The position numbers were made by a program, and so were the translations under genes. A stretch of 47,497 nt of DNA, from assembly GCF_000413855.1 (NCBI RefSeq), contig NZ_ATGG01000018.1, positions 1 to 47,497 of the forward strand, in the 5' to 3' direction. Below, in pieces: positions 29,579 to 37,340 of this stretch (the stretch's first letter is position 1; each line of letters starts with the position of its first letter). The notes below the pieces were generated by a model. That model saw only the letters and a list, made by a program, of their open reading frames with translations. It made no database searches and had not been told where the DNA came from. Source of the stretch: Acinetobacter gyllenbergii CIP 110306 = MTCC 11365 (GTDB lineage Bacteria; Pseudomonadota; Gammaproteobacteria; Pseudomonadales; Moraxellaceae).

Positions 29579-31303
29579 TCAAATAAATGGCCATGCAATA
29601 CTCAGTAAAAATAATAGCCCTAATACGGCGCAACTCATTTGCCAAAAACGTAAAGGATCTCGTTCAATGATTGCTGGTGGTTTAGAGTTTAATAATTCTT
29701 TGGAAGGATGCATTAGATTATGAATGAGTTCAGACAAGGCCTCAAAACGATGTGTCGGTTCAATACTCAGCGCTTGGCCTAAAATTTTATCTAACCATAT
29801 AGGTAAATCAGGCCGATATTTCCTGATGGAATGATATTGAACTTTTTTAAGCTGCTTTAAACTGTTACAGCGAGCTAAATCTGTGCCATAAGGTAATTGT
29901 TTGGTGAGTAAATAATAGGCCATGACCGCCAAAGAAAATTGGTCTGAATGTACAGATGGCGAATGATCAATAAAATACTCCGGTGCCATAAATGCTAAGG
30001 TTCCGAGTGGTCGATTCGCATTTTTAGGATTAATTTCGACCAGGCCTCTTACTGCTGTTGAACCATAATCAATCAGTTTAATTTTCATGGCATTTTCTGC
30101 ATTTAAAACCATGATATTCTTTGGCCGTATATCCTGATGCAGCATCTCCAGCCGGTGCATTGCATTTAAAGCCAAGGCCGTTTGTTGCAAAATTGGTAAA
30201 ATATCATCGAGCTTTAAAGGCTTTTCCTGGCGATGCAGCCATTGAGCCAAGGTTTCACCCTGCAAATATTCATAACATTGGAATAAATATTTTTTCTCAG
30301 TGTTATGTGGATAACAGTGCATCAGGTTGTCATGTTTCAGACGTTTCGATACCCAATCTTCGAGTTGAAACTGCTCTACGGCATTTTTATCTTGCTGTAA
30401 ATCTACCCCCAAAGTTTTTATGACCAAAGGCTGCTGCTGAGTATCGTGTGCCAAATACAGGCAACTGCGATGATTTTGGTGCAAAATCTTATCAATCACA
30501 TAACCTTCAAAAACTTCACCTTTACTGAGCTGTTGTGGAAATACATAATCCTGCTGAATATGAAACTGATTCAGTTCAGGCAACTGTTCTACACGGATCA
30601 CCTGGAAACTTAAGTTATCATCACTGCCCTGTTCTAAAGCTTTTTCAACTAATCCTTTGGCAAGTTGATTTAAATCTGCATCTATTAAAGTTAAATCTAA
30701 TAATTGTTGATCTGTGACAAATTCATAGACCCCATCGGTCATTAGTAAAAAAATATCTTTTTCTTTGAGTTCAATATTTCGATAATCAATTTCAATACGA
30801 TAATCCGCACCTAAGGCTCGACTAAGATAATGCTCTTTGGAAGACAACCAGACACGATGATCATGGGTTAGTAATTCAATTTCATGATCGCGAATGCGGT
30901 AAATACGACTATCACCAACATGAAAAACATGGGCTTGTTGCTGTTTTAAAATCAGTGCAGATAAGGTACAGACATACCCTCGGTCTTTATCAAAACGTCC
31001 TTGACTTTGTTGAGTCTGTGCATAAAGCCATGAATTGGTCGCGCGGATCACTCGTTCTGCTGAAGTCTGTGTACTCCAGGCATCTGAAGTAGAATAATAG
31101 TCAGATAAAAAACTACCAACGGCTGTTTCTGCTGCAAGATGACTGACATTACTGCTACCGATTCCATCCGCTATAACACATGCAATACCTTTCTGTTTCA
31201 GCACATGTCCTTCGGGCAGATATACTCCATGGAAATCCTGGTTCTGTTGTTTAACTCCGGCAGTAGAATATTGCCCAATAGTGACTTTTAATGTTTTTTT
31301 CAT
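29579..31303 (-). CDS. Bifunctional PP2C phosphatase / Ser-Thr kinase
   Basis: 574 residues. Residues 1-240 are a PP2C phosphatase (CVIADGIGSSNVSHLAAE, HVGDSRIYRIRD, LLMTDGVYEF, GSDDNLSFQ). Residues 270-540 are a kinase (VIKTLG lysine, MLHQDIRPKNIMVL catalytic loop, LIDYGS in place of DFG, FMAPEYF). A C-terminal anchor follows (SCAVLGLLFLLSIAWPFI). Fusions of this type occur beside nitrite/nitrate transporter genes in several proteobacteria. It follows the channel gene by 51 bases and shares its sigma-54/ANTAR-controlled transcript. Target unknown; the neighbouring channel is an obvious candidate. Confidence 0.88.
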   Translation of the reverse strand: MKKTLKVTIGQYSTAGVKQQNQDFHGVYLPEGHVLKQKGIACVIADGIGSSNVSHLAAETAVGSFLSDYYSTSDAWSTQTSAERVIRATNSWLYAQTQQSQGRFDKDRGYVCTLSALILKQQQAHVFHVGDSRIYRIRDHEIELLTHDHRVWLSSKEHYLSRALGADYRIEIDYRNIELKEKDIFLLMTDGVYEFVTDQQLLDLTLIDADLNQLAKGLVEKALEQGSDDNLSFQVIRVEQLPELNQFHIQQDYVFPQQLSKGEVFEGYVIDKILHQNHRSCLYLAHDTQQQPLVIKTLGVDLQQDKNAVEQFQLEDWVSKRLKHDNLMHCYPHNTEKKYLFQCYEYLQGETLAQWLHRQEKPLKLDDILPILQQTALALNAMHRLEMLHQDIRPKNIMVLNAENAMKIKLIDYGSTAVRGLVEINPKNANRPLGTLAFMAPEYFIDHSPSVHSDQFSLAVMAYYLLTKQLPYGTDLARCNSLKQLKKVQYHSIRKYRPDLPIWLDKILGQALSIEPTHRFEALSELIHNLMHPSKELLNSKPPAIIERDPLRFWQMSCAVLGLLFLLSIAWPFI

Positions 31304-31314
31304 GCTGAAAGCTC

Positions 31315-31339
31315 AAAAAGGGATCTATATGATCCCTTT
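31315..31339 (-). terminator. Intercistronic hairpin between channel and kinase genes
   Basis: AAAGGGATC (31317-31325), loop TATAT, GATCCCTTT (31331-31339), then five T on the minus strand. It sits just before the kinase gene start and may lower its expression relative to the channel. Confidence 0.6.
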
Positions 31340-31354
31340 ATAAAATGATGAATG

Positions 31355-32164
31355 TTAAAATTCTTTTTTAACACCAGTACGGACATGGGTGGTATAAAGT
31401 GCCAGACCTGTTAATGCCAAACCGCCCACCAGATTACCTAAAGCAACCGGCAGTTCATTCCATAGGAAGTAGTCAGCAATCGAGAAGTCACCGCCCATCA
31501 TCATGGCAAATGGGAACAGGAACATGTTCACGACAGAGTGCTCAAAGCCCATGGCAAAGAACAGCATAATTGGCATCCACATGGCAATAAATTTGCCACT
31601 CACCGTAGTAGACATCATCGCGCCAATGACACCTAATGACACCATCCAGTTACACAGCATGCCACGGATAAAAATAGTCATCCAGCCGGCGAATCCGTAT
31701 TCGGCATAACCTAATGTCCGCTCCTCGCCAATATGCGCAATTTTTACGCCGACAGGGTTTGGATCCGCTGCAAAACCCATGGTATAAACCGCTGCCATGA
31801 GCACCGCAACGACTAAACAGCCTGTAAAGTTCCCTACAAACACCAAGCCCCAGTTTTTTAGAATACGTCCCCATGTCACCCCTGGGCGTTTATCTAGCCA
31901 TGCCAGCGGCGTAAGTACAAACACCCCAGTTAATAGGTCATAGCCCAATAAATACAACATACAAAAACCAACTGGAAACAGGAGCGCACCAATCAATGGT
32001 GATCCTGTTTGCACGGCTATGGTAATGGCAAATACCGCTGCCAAGGCCAGAATGGCCCCTGCCATAAAGGCACGAATCAATACATCACGGGTTGCCATAT
32101 GCAATTTGGATTCACCCGCATCTACTACTTTTTTTGCAAACTCCGCAGGAGCAAGATATGCCAT
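31355..32164 (-). CDS. Formate/nitrite transporter (FNT) family channel
   Basis: 269 residues, six membrane helices. FNT landmarks: GYDLLTGVFVLTPLAWLDKR, KNWGLVFVGNFTGC, RGMLCNWMVSLGV and the pore histidine in MGFEHSVVNMFLFP. NirC-like members import nitrite; FocA exports formate. The leader carries a nas-type antitermination signal and the next gene is the kinase/phosphatase common in nitrate-assimilation operons, so nitrite is the best guess. Being divergent from cyanase, cyanate or bicarbonate is an alternative. GAGGA precedes the ATG. Confidence 0.88.
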   Translation of the reverse strand: MAYLAPAEFAKKVVDAGESKLHMATRDVLIRAFMAGAILALAAVFAITIAVQTGSPLIGALLFPVGFCMLYLLGYDLLTGVFVLTPLAWLDKRPGVTWGRILKNWGLVFVGNFTGCLVVAVLMAAVYTMGFAADPNPVGVKIAHIGEERTLGYAEYGFAGWMTIFIRGMLCNWMVSLGVIGAMMSTTVSGKFIAMWMPIMLFFAMGFEHSVVNMFLFPFAMMMGGDFSIADYFLWNELPVALGNLVGGLALTGLALYTTHVRTGVKKEF

Positions 32165-32203
32165 GTTGTCGTCCTCTTTTTCAATATACGGACCTGTTTT
32201 TCG

Positions 32204-32240
32204 AAAAAAAGACGCCTAAGATCATTGAAGACCTTAGGCG
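32204..32240 (-). terminator. Leader terminator (attenuator) of the FNT operon
   Basis: On the minus strand CGCCTAAG (32240-32233) pairs with CTTAGGCG (32220-32213) around 12 bases, then TC and seven T. It lies inside the leader, 40 bases before the FNT ATG, so most transcripts should stop unless antitermination occurs. Its 5' arm overlaps the second ANTAR hairpin. Confidence 0.85.
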
Positions 32241-32290
32241 CCGTTGCCTTGAATATTAGAACAGGTAATGGTGAATGGCGTCGTTGCCAT
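32236..32290 (-). promoter_or_regulatory. ANTAR-type dual-hexaloop antitermination leader
   Basis: Two hairpins with six-base loops lie in tandem on the minus strand: ATGGC-AACGAC-GCCAT (32290-32275) and AGGC-AACGGC-GCCT (32249-32236), 25 bases apart. Both loops have A at position 1 and G at position 4, the hallmark recognised by ANTAR-domain antiterminators (NasR, NasT, AmiR, EutV). The second hairpin's 3' arm GCCT is part of the terminator's 5' arm, so the two folds exclude each other. This is how nitrate/nitrite-responsive nas leaders work. No ANTAR protein gene is in the window. Confidence 0.8.
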
Positions 32291-32305
32291 GTATATCGAA
32301 ATATA

Positions 32306-32321
32306 AGCAAAAGCTATGCCA
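32306..32321 (-). promoter_or_regulatory. Sigma-54 promoter of the FNT-kinase operon
   Basis: TGGCATAGCTTTTGCT on the minus strand has GG and GC exactly 12 bases apart, matching TGGCAYRNNNNTTGCW. Predicted transcription starts near 32295, just before the first ANTAR hairpin. Confidence 0.8.
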
Positions 32322-32360
32322 CAAATAATTAACAATCACTTAAATATTCATTTTCTATTT

Positions 32361-32380
32361 AGCATGAACTCTAGAATGCT
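32361..32380. promoter_or_regulatory. Inverted repeat between divergent sigma-54 promoters
   Basis: AGCAT and ATGCT separated by ten bases lie 3 bases upstream of the cynS -24 box and about 65 bases upstream of the start of the divergent operon. Possible activator or IHF/Nac-type site; identity unknown. Confidence 0.35.
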
Positions 32381-32382
32381 GT

Positions 32383-32398
32383 TGGCATGATATCTGCA
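32383..32398 (+). promoter_or_regulatory. Sigma-54 promoter of cynS
   Basis: TGGCATGATATCTGCA keeps the invariant GG/GC pair at the correct 12-base distance; T at the first TT position is C. Predicted start near 32409, giving a leader of about 35 bases. Implies nitrogen control of cyanase. Confidence 0.7.
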
Positions 32399-32444
32399 TT
32401 ATGCGTTCTGCATACATTCATTTGATAATAATTTGGAGAGGATT

Positions 32445-32894
32445 ATGATTACCCATCGTCAACAAGTAACTGACATGATCATTTCAGCGAAAGTTTTAAA
32501 GTCAATTAAGTGGTCAGATGTTGCCAAAGAGATTGGTCTTTCTAAAGAATGGGTAACGGCTGCCTGCCTGGGACAAATGGCATTTAATAAACAGCAGGCA
32601 GAGAAAATTGGTCAGATTTTTGACCTTAGTGATGAGGCAGTAGCATGGCTGCAAATTGTACCTTACAAAGGCTCTTTACCGACCAGTGTGCCTACGGACC
32701 CTTTAATTTACCGCTGGTATGAAGTTGTAAATGTATATGGTTCGACTATTAAAGAGCTGATCCATGAAGAATTCGGTGATGGCATTATGAGCGCAATCGA
32801 CTTCAGCATGAATATTCAGCGTGAGGAAAACCCGAACGGTGACCGGGTAAATGTCGTATTGTCTGGCAAGTTTTTACCTTATAAAACCTATTAA
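32445..32894 (+). CDS. cynS: Cyanate hydratase (cyanase)
   Basis: Converts cyanate and bicarbonate to carbamate, then ammonia and CO2; decameric cytoplasmic enzyme. N-terminal helical DNA-binding-like fold, then the catalytic C-terminus with Arg and Glu in YRWYEVVNVYGSTIKELIHE and Ser in FGDGIMSAIDFS, matching R96, E99 and S122 of the E. coli enzyme. ATG 32445 follows GGAGAGG; the frame is open four codons more from a TTG. 149 aa (E. coli 156). No cynR/cynT next to it. Sigma-54 promoter upstream and terminator downstream make it a single-gene unit. Confidence 0.95.
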   Translation: MITHRQQVTDMIISAKVLKSIKWSDVAKEIGLSKEWVTAACLGQMAFNKQQAEKIGQIFDLSDEAVAWLQIVPYKGSLPTSVPTDPLIYRWYEVVNVYGSTIKELIHEEFGDGIMSAIDFSMNIQREENPNGDRVNVVLSGKFLPYKTY

Positions 32895-32907
32895 TTAATC
32901 GTTTGAT

Positions 32908-32932
32908 AAAGCCATCATATTGATGGCTTTTC
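32908..32932 (+). terminator. cynS terminator
   Basis: AAAGCCATCA (32908-32917), loop TAT, TGATGGCTTT (32921-32930), then TTC. Confidence 0.85.
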
Positions 32933-32973
32933 ATTTCTTCGTAAGGAGATCTTTTATATCACCGTCTTTATCC

Positions 32974-33091
32974 TTATTTAATTTTGACTATACACAGCTT
33001 CTGGGTATAAGAGGAACCGACATCAATATAGTGACAGTTATCAATCTGGGTATGTTTTTTCACAATGGTATGCCCTAAATAGGTTTTGAAC
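32974..33091 (-). pseudogene. C-terminal remnant, probably metallophosphoesterase
   Basis: 39 codons read on the minus strand up to TAA at 32974: VQFKTYLGHTIVKKHTQIDN, then CHYIDVGSSYTQKLCIVKIK. GHT and the D-x-G-S pattern resemble the end of calcineurin-like (PrpE/ApaH type) phosphatases. The 5' part has been removed at the edge of the IS3 element (33092). Confidence 0.5.
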
Positions 33092-33130
33092 TGAACCGTA
33101 CCGGGTTTGTCGGAGACTTTTTTATTTAAG

Positions 33131-34047
33131 TTAGGCCACCTGACCTAATGGGTTAATTTTATGATAGTACATTGCTTCAAAATCAAAAGGTGACACATAA
33201 CCTAGTGCACTATGTACACGCTTTTTATTGAACCAATCTACCCAGCTTAGTGTCGCAAGTTGTACATCCGCTAAACCTTGCCAATCCGCTTTTAAATATT
33301 CAATCACCTCTGTTTTGTATAAGCCATTCACCGTTTCAGCCAAAGCATTATCGTATGAATCACCGGTCGTACCGACTGATGCTCGTAAATTTGCTGCTTC
33401 TAAACGATTGGTATAACGAATGGAAAGATATTGCACACCTCTGTCACTATGATGAATCACGTTCTTTGGCATGCCTCGATCATGCAATGCTTGCTCCAGT
33501 GCATCGAGCACCATATCTGTATTCATCCGTGTCGATACTTTCCATCCAACAATTGCTCGTGAGAAGACATCAATAATAAATGCAGTATAAACCCAGCCTG
33601 AATTTGTTTGAATATACGTGAAGTCACCCACCTGAGAAGCATTGCTTCGCAAGGGTTTGGATGATCAGCATTAAAATTACGTTTCACTAAATCATCTGCC
33701 CGTTTTTGGTCATCTCGGTTACGGGTGGTTTGTTTATTCTTACCACGCCAAACACCTTGTATACCTAGCTTTTGCATCAATCGAGCAATTGTACAACGTG
33801 CAATAACAGAGCCTTCACGTTTCAGTTGTTGCCAGACTTTACGTGCGCCATATCGACCTAAACTTTCCTTCCAAATTCGTTTAATTTGTTCAGCATGATG
33901 CTCATCATGTAGATCTCGTTTCGCTCGATGTTCTGGATTTACTGTGAGATCTAGAGTCCGGTAATAGGTTGAAGGTGCGATTGGTAAAATCCTACAAATC
34001 GCTTCAACACCATATTGATCTTTATTGTTATGGATAAAATCCACCAT
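33131..34047 (-). pseudogene. IS3-family orfB (transposase), frameshifted
   Basis: The first part (34047-33650) holds the HTH_21-type region (YRTLDLTVNPEHRAKRDLHD, GRYGARKVWQQLKREG). The rve integrase core (DFTYIQTNSGWVYTAFIIDV, HHSDRGVQY, and the last acidic motif in ALAETVNGLYKTEVI) continues in another frame to 33131. The break at 33631-33653 contains the palindrome GAAGCAATGCTTC, also found at the break of the IS5 transposase. Start overlaps the orfA stop (TAATG). Confidence 0.85.
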
Positions 34048-34364
34048 TACTTGTGTGGGCGGTCGAGCTCCGCCTGGGCGAAAAAAGCGGCTGCTTTACG
34101 TAGAATTTCATTGGCACGCTTTAATTCTTTAATTTCACGTTCCATTTGCTTCATTTTTTCTTGATCAGATATCTGTTGTACTTTAATAGGATTTTGCTGA
34201 TCTAAATGCTTTTGATGCCAGGCACGAAGTGTTTCAGGAGTACAACCGATCTTAGGCGCAATTGCTGTGATTGCAGCCCAAGTAGAAGGATAATCTTTTT
34301 CAGATTCAATCAATAATTGAACCGCTCTTTCTCTGATTTCAGGGGTATATTTTAATTTTGTCAT
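34047..34364 (-). CDS. IS3-family orfA
   Basis: 105 residues: helix-turn-helix (YTPEIRERAVQLLIESEKDY, then WAAITAIAPKIGCTPETLRA with WHQKH) and a leucine-zipper coiled coil (KMKQMEREIKELKRANEILRKAAAFF). Binds the IS ends and forms OrfAB with orfB by programmed frameshifting. Intact, although orfB is not. Confidence 0.9.
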   Translation of the reverse strand: MTKLKYTPEIRERAVQLLIESEKDYPSTWAAITAIAPKIGCTPETLRAWHQKHLDQQNPIKVQQISDQEKMKQMEREIKELKRANEILRKAAAFFAQAELDRPHK

Positions 34365-34411
34365 CGGGATAGTCTCTCAGAATATTGACTCTCCGACAAA
34401 CCCGGTACGGT

Positions 34412-34552
34412 TCAGCCATATTTAGCACGCCACTTGTAGAAAGTCGCATTACTCATGCCATGTTCACGGCACAGGGTAGTAACAGGCGTGCCAGACTCCG
34501 CCTGTTTCAAAATAGACATGATCTGACTGTCAGTAAATTTAGATGTTTTCAT
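34412..34552 (-). pseudogene. orfA fragment of a second IS3-family element
   Basis: From ATG 34552: MKTSKFTDSQIMSILKQAES, then GTPVTTLCREHGMSNATFYK and WRAKYG, the N-terminal helix-turn-helix of an IS51-type orfA. It is cut at the inner edge of the 1323-bp IS3 element, so one IS landed in another. The rest of this second IS is missing. Confidence 0.8.
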
Positions 34553-34604
34553 GCAGAATCTCCTGCTCTAATCTTAAGAGAAAATTCTACTTTTACTTCC
34601 TTTT

Positions 34605-35426
34605 ATTTTTAGGGGGGATTACCTATACCAGTCAACCCATTTTTCAACTGTTTGAGTACAAACTTTCTGAATTAACTGAAGATGTATTTTGCGATTGGCT
34701 TGATCACAATGACTTCCGTCCAACAACATCAGCTAAAGCATACAGACTTACACGAGCTTTCCTGAATTGGTGCGAGGAACACGAGGATTATGAAAACTTA
34801 GTGCCTCCAAAATCATACAACTCAAAAAAAGTTAAAGATAAGGTCCCTTCCCCAAAAGCCAAGAATGATTGTTTGATGAAACAGCATCTAAAACCATGGT
34901 TTGAAGAGGTAAATAAGTTAACTAGTAGAAAAATAGCGATTTTTTGATATGTAGTTTAATCACTGGTTGCAGAAAGAATGAGCTGCTTTCATTAAAATGG
35001 ACAGATGTCGATTTTCGTTGGAAAACAGCAAAAGTTAGAGATAAAATTGAAGATGAAGGTCGCCTAATTCCTCTGACGGCATATGTTGAAAGCCTATTTT
35101 TAGAACTAAGGAAAAATTCTGATTCTAAATTCATATTTAGCAGTAAGGGTGCTAAATGCGGTCATATTGTCAATCCTTACGATAGCTTAGAGAAAATATG
35201 TAAAAAACTAAATATTGAACTTACTCCCCATGGATTGAGGAGATCATATAAAACGTTAGCTATTTGGGCAAAAATCAATGAAGGATCTTTAGCACAGATA
35301 TCAGGTCATAAACCAAGTGCATTAGTTGTAAGGCACTACATCGTACGACCTATGGATATGCTACAAGAAACACTACAAGAATATGAGGATTGGATTTTGC
35401 AACAAGTGCGAAATGGCATTAATTGA
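34605..35426 (+). pseudogene. Tyrosine recombinase/integrase, truncated and frameshifted
   Basis: The N-terminal part (PIFQLFEYKLSELTEDVFCD; core-binding domain) is open to 34948. After a single missing base in a T-run at 34940-34945 the catalytic domain continues to 35426, with Arg in ITGCRKNELLSLKWTDV, the HGLRRSYKTL box, ISGHKPSAL and the tyrosine in VRHYIVRPM. The arm-binding N-terminus is absent at the junction with the IS3 fragment. Catalytic residues are intact, so a one-base correction would restore a core enzyme. Confidence 0.75.
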
Positions 35427-35437
35427 AATGCCTCGAC

Positions 35438-35527
35438 ACGGAATTAGGTCGACCACTTACCTAAGTTACGCCTTAAATTTAGCTCAATTAGGGCGCTTTG
35501 CATTTCAAATCTTTGTGCAACAAAGCC
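35438..35527 (+). mobile_element. Right-end remnant of the IS5-family element
   Basis: From ACGGAATTAGGTCGACC to TTTGTGCAACAAAGCC this matches the right end of the IS at 28471-29519 with few differences. It joins the integrase 3' end to a truncated cupin gene, so an IS-mediated deletion probably occurred here. Confidence 0.85.
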
Positions 35528-35660
35528 GTTTCCAAATCATCATTCCTGTATCAGGACATGCTAAGCAGGTTTTAACGGGAAGTTCACTATTTAAAAATGG
35601 AACAGGAAGAAATTCCCATGGTTCAGTATTAGTATTAATTACAAAAGGTTGTTGATTCAT
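35528..35660 (-). pseudogene. 5' fragment of a cupin-type gene
   Basis: From ATG 35660: MNQQPFVINTNTEPWEFLPV, then PFLNSELPVKTCLACPDTGM and MIWKR, the N-terminus of a cupin of the dihydroxyacetophenone-dioxygenase/ChrR type. It is truncated exactly at the IS end. It reads in the same direction as nitH and starts 78 bases after it, so it may have been the last gene of the nit operon. Confidence 0.6.
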
Positions 35661-35737
35661 TATGGCTATCCTATGTTTTTTAACAATATTGGAGATTTGA
35701 TGCAGCCGAAAGTTGAGACTATTCAGCTACCTGATAA

Positions 35738-37039
35738 TTAGGCCAATGATGATAATGTTGAGGATATATGCTGTGGTGTAACATTTAATTGTTGAATGAG
35801 ATGATCAGCAATAAACTCAGCATCTTTAGCAACATCCATAAAACGTCCTGAACCCCATGTGTTTAACCAAGGTAAACCAATAAAGCTTACTTCAGGGTCA
35901 ACGGTAATACCGCGATCATGTTTTGGATATCCATTTGTCTGGAATATATCTAAATCAATCCAAGAATAGTCTGGTCTAAATCCGATACACCAAATGATCG
36001 AAGTGATGTTCTCTTCAACTAAATCAATATGGGTAATTTCCTGTTCTGGCTGCCAAAGTGGCTGATATACAGATGCTGGCTCTTCAGTCACAATATTATT
36101 TTTCTCTAGATAGTCATCAATAGAGGCATTAATACGATTGTAAGTTGCATCTGCCATGTCTAGGTTCTGGATTAAATCTGGACGGAAGACAAACTGTCCT
36201 TCCTTATAGTCCTCAAATCGTCCAAACAATCGCATACCTTCTAATGCAAATTTACGTAGATCAATATCACGACCACCATCTCGCCCAGTCACATAATGAT
36301 TAGTGCTGTTACGAACCTCTTCACTATATCGGTGATCTTTGACGGTTGTTTCGTAATAACCCATTTCATAAAGCCACTTCACTACGTCTTTACCACGATA
36401 AAAACGCGCACAGCGTGGTGCATCTCCCGTAGAAAGATAAACCTTTTTACCTGCCAAATGTAAATCTTCTGCAATTTGGGCACCTGATTGTCCTGAACCG
36501 ACAACCAAGACATTACCTTCAGGTAACTGTTCCACATTAAAATATTGTTCTGAATGCATTACCAACACTTGTTCAGGGACTTGATCACTTAGTTTTGGAT
36601 AAATTGGGGTGTGATAACCACCAGCCGCTACAACTAATTGTTTCGCAGTCGTTGTGCCTAAACTGGTTTCAATTTCAAAGTGTTGAGGTGCAATTTTTGC
36701 AACATGCTTAACCTGAACATTCAATAAAACTGGTGGATTCAGTTTTTCAATGAAGTCGTCGAGATATTCAACAATTTCATTTTTTTTCATAAATCCATCA
36801 GGGTCATTGCCGTTATATGGATGCTCTGGAAGCAAACATTGCCAATTGGGGGTAACCAAAGTGAAATTATCCCACCGTTTACTGCGCCAGCTATGGGTCA
36901 ACTCTGATTCTTTTTCTAGAATCACATGATCAATTCCTGCTTTTTGTAAATAATGACTGATACATAACCCTGCCTGGCCACCACCAACAATCACGACATC
37001 ATAATTTGGTTGTAAATCTTGAATTTGCATATTAAGCAT
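35738..37039 (-). CDS. nitH: Nit1C flavin-dependent oxidoreductase (MSMEG_0569 family)
   Basis: 433 residues. FAD motif DVVIVGGGQAGLCISHYLQK near the start and an NAD(P)H motif VLVVGSGQSGAQIAEDLHL near residue 180, as in flavin monooxygenase/thioredoxin-reductase-like enzymes. Last gene of the conserved Nit1C set. The frame is open from 37078, but AAGGGGAACAAG places the start at 37039, 10 bases after the nitG stop. The substrate is unknown; in the proposed pathway it would oxidise a cyanide- or nitrile-derived intermediate. Confidence 0.88.
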   Translation of the reverse strand: MLNMQIQDLQPNYDVVIVGGGQAGLCISHYLQKAGIDHVILEKESELTHSWRSKRWDNFTLVTPNWQCLLPEHPYNGNDPDGFMKKNEIVEYLDDFIEKLNPPVLLNVQVKHVAKIAPQHFEIETSLGTTTAKQLVVAAGGYHTPIYPKLSDQVPEQVLVMHSEQYFNVEQLPEGNVLVVGSGQSGAQIAEDLHLAGKKVYLSTGDAPRCARFYRGKDVVKWLYEMGYYETTVKDHRYSEEVRNSTNHYVTGRDGGRDIDLRKFALEGMRLFGRFEDYKEGQFVFRPDLIQNLDMADATYNRINASIDDYLEKNNIVTEEPASVYQPLWQPEQEITHIDLVEENITSIIWCIGFRPDYSWIDLDIFQTNGYPKHDRGITVDPEVSFIGLPWLNTWGSGRFMDVAKDAEFIADHLIQQLNVTPQHISSTLSSLA

Positions 37040-37049
37040 CTTGTTCCCC

Positions 37050-37340
37050 TTATTCATTGTGCATTTCAGTAATTTCAATTTGGTCTTCGTCTTTTAAGGC
37101 GAATAAGTTAGCTTGGCGTTTAATCGTGGATAGGCTGTCCATGGCTGAACTACATGCAAAGCCATAACGTACTCGTACTCGTTCTGATGCAGCAGATAAC
37201 CCATCTTCAGCCAACTTTAAAAACTGTATTGCTGGATATGAATGTCCTTTAGCTAGATATTCATAAATCACCGTGGATGGAGAGTAATATTGAATCAGCT
37301 CGCCATTCGGCCATTTCACGGTAAAATTCACGCTAGGCAT
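37050..37340 (-). CDS. nitG: MSMEG_0570 family nitrogen starvation response protein
   Basis: 96 residues of a family defined by conserved linkage to Nit1C nitrilases: NFTVKWPNGELIQYYSPSTV, then FLKLAEDGLSAASERVRVRY and the end DQIEITEMHNE. No known activity. Overlaps nitF by 8 bases with AAGGAGG before its ATG, so translation is tightly coupled. Confidence 0.85.
   Translation of the reverse strand: MPSVNFTVKWPNGELIQYYSPSTVIYEYLAKGHSYPAIQFLKLAEDGLSAASERVRVRYGFACSSAMDSLSTIKRQANLFALKDEDQIEITEMHNE

Larger units (their letters stand above)
33092..34414 (-). mobile_element. IS3-family insertion sequence (1323 bp)
   Basis: Ends are inverted repeats starting TGAACCGTACCGGGTTTG and extending about 25 bases through CGGAGA, at 33092 and 34414. 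It carries orfA (34047-34364) and a frameshifted orfB. The right end lies within a second IS3-type orfA (34415-34552); the left end abuts a different gene remnant. The flanks (AAC and GCC) show no target duplication, so one flank was probably lost or rearranged. Confidence 0.85.

Noticed and set aside
32322..32382. NtrC enhancer (GCAC-N5-GTGC type) between the divergent sigma-54 promoters
   Set aside because: No sequence close enough to the NtrC consensus was found; only the AGCAT-N10-ATGCT repeat is reported, without assignment.
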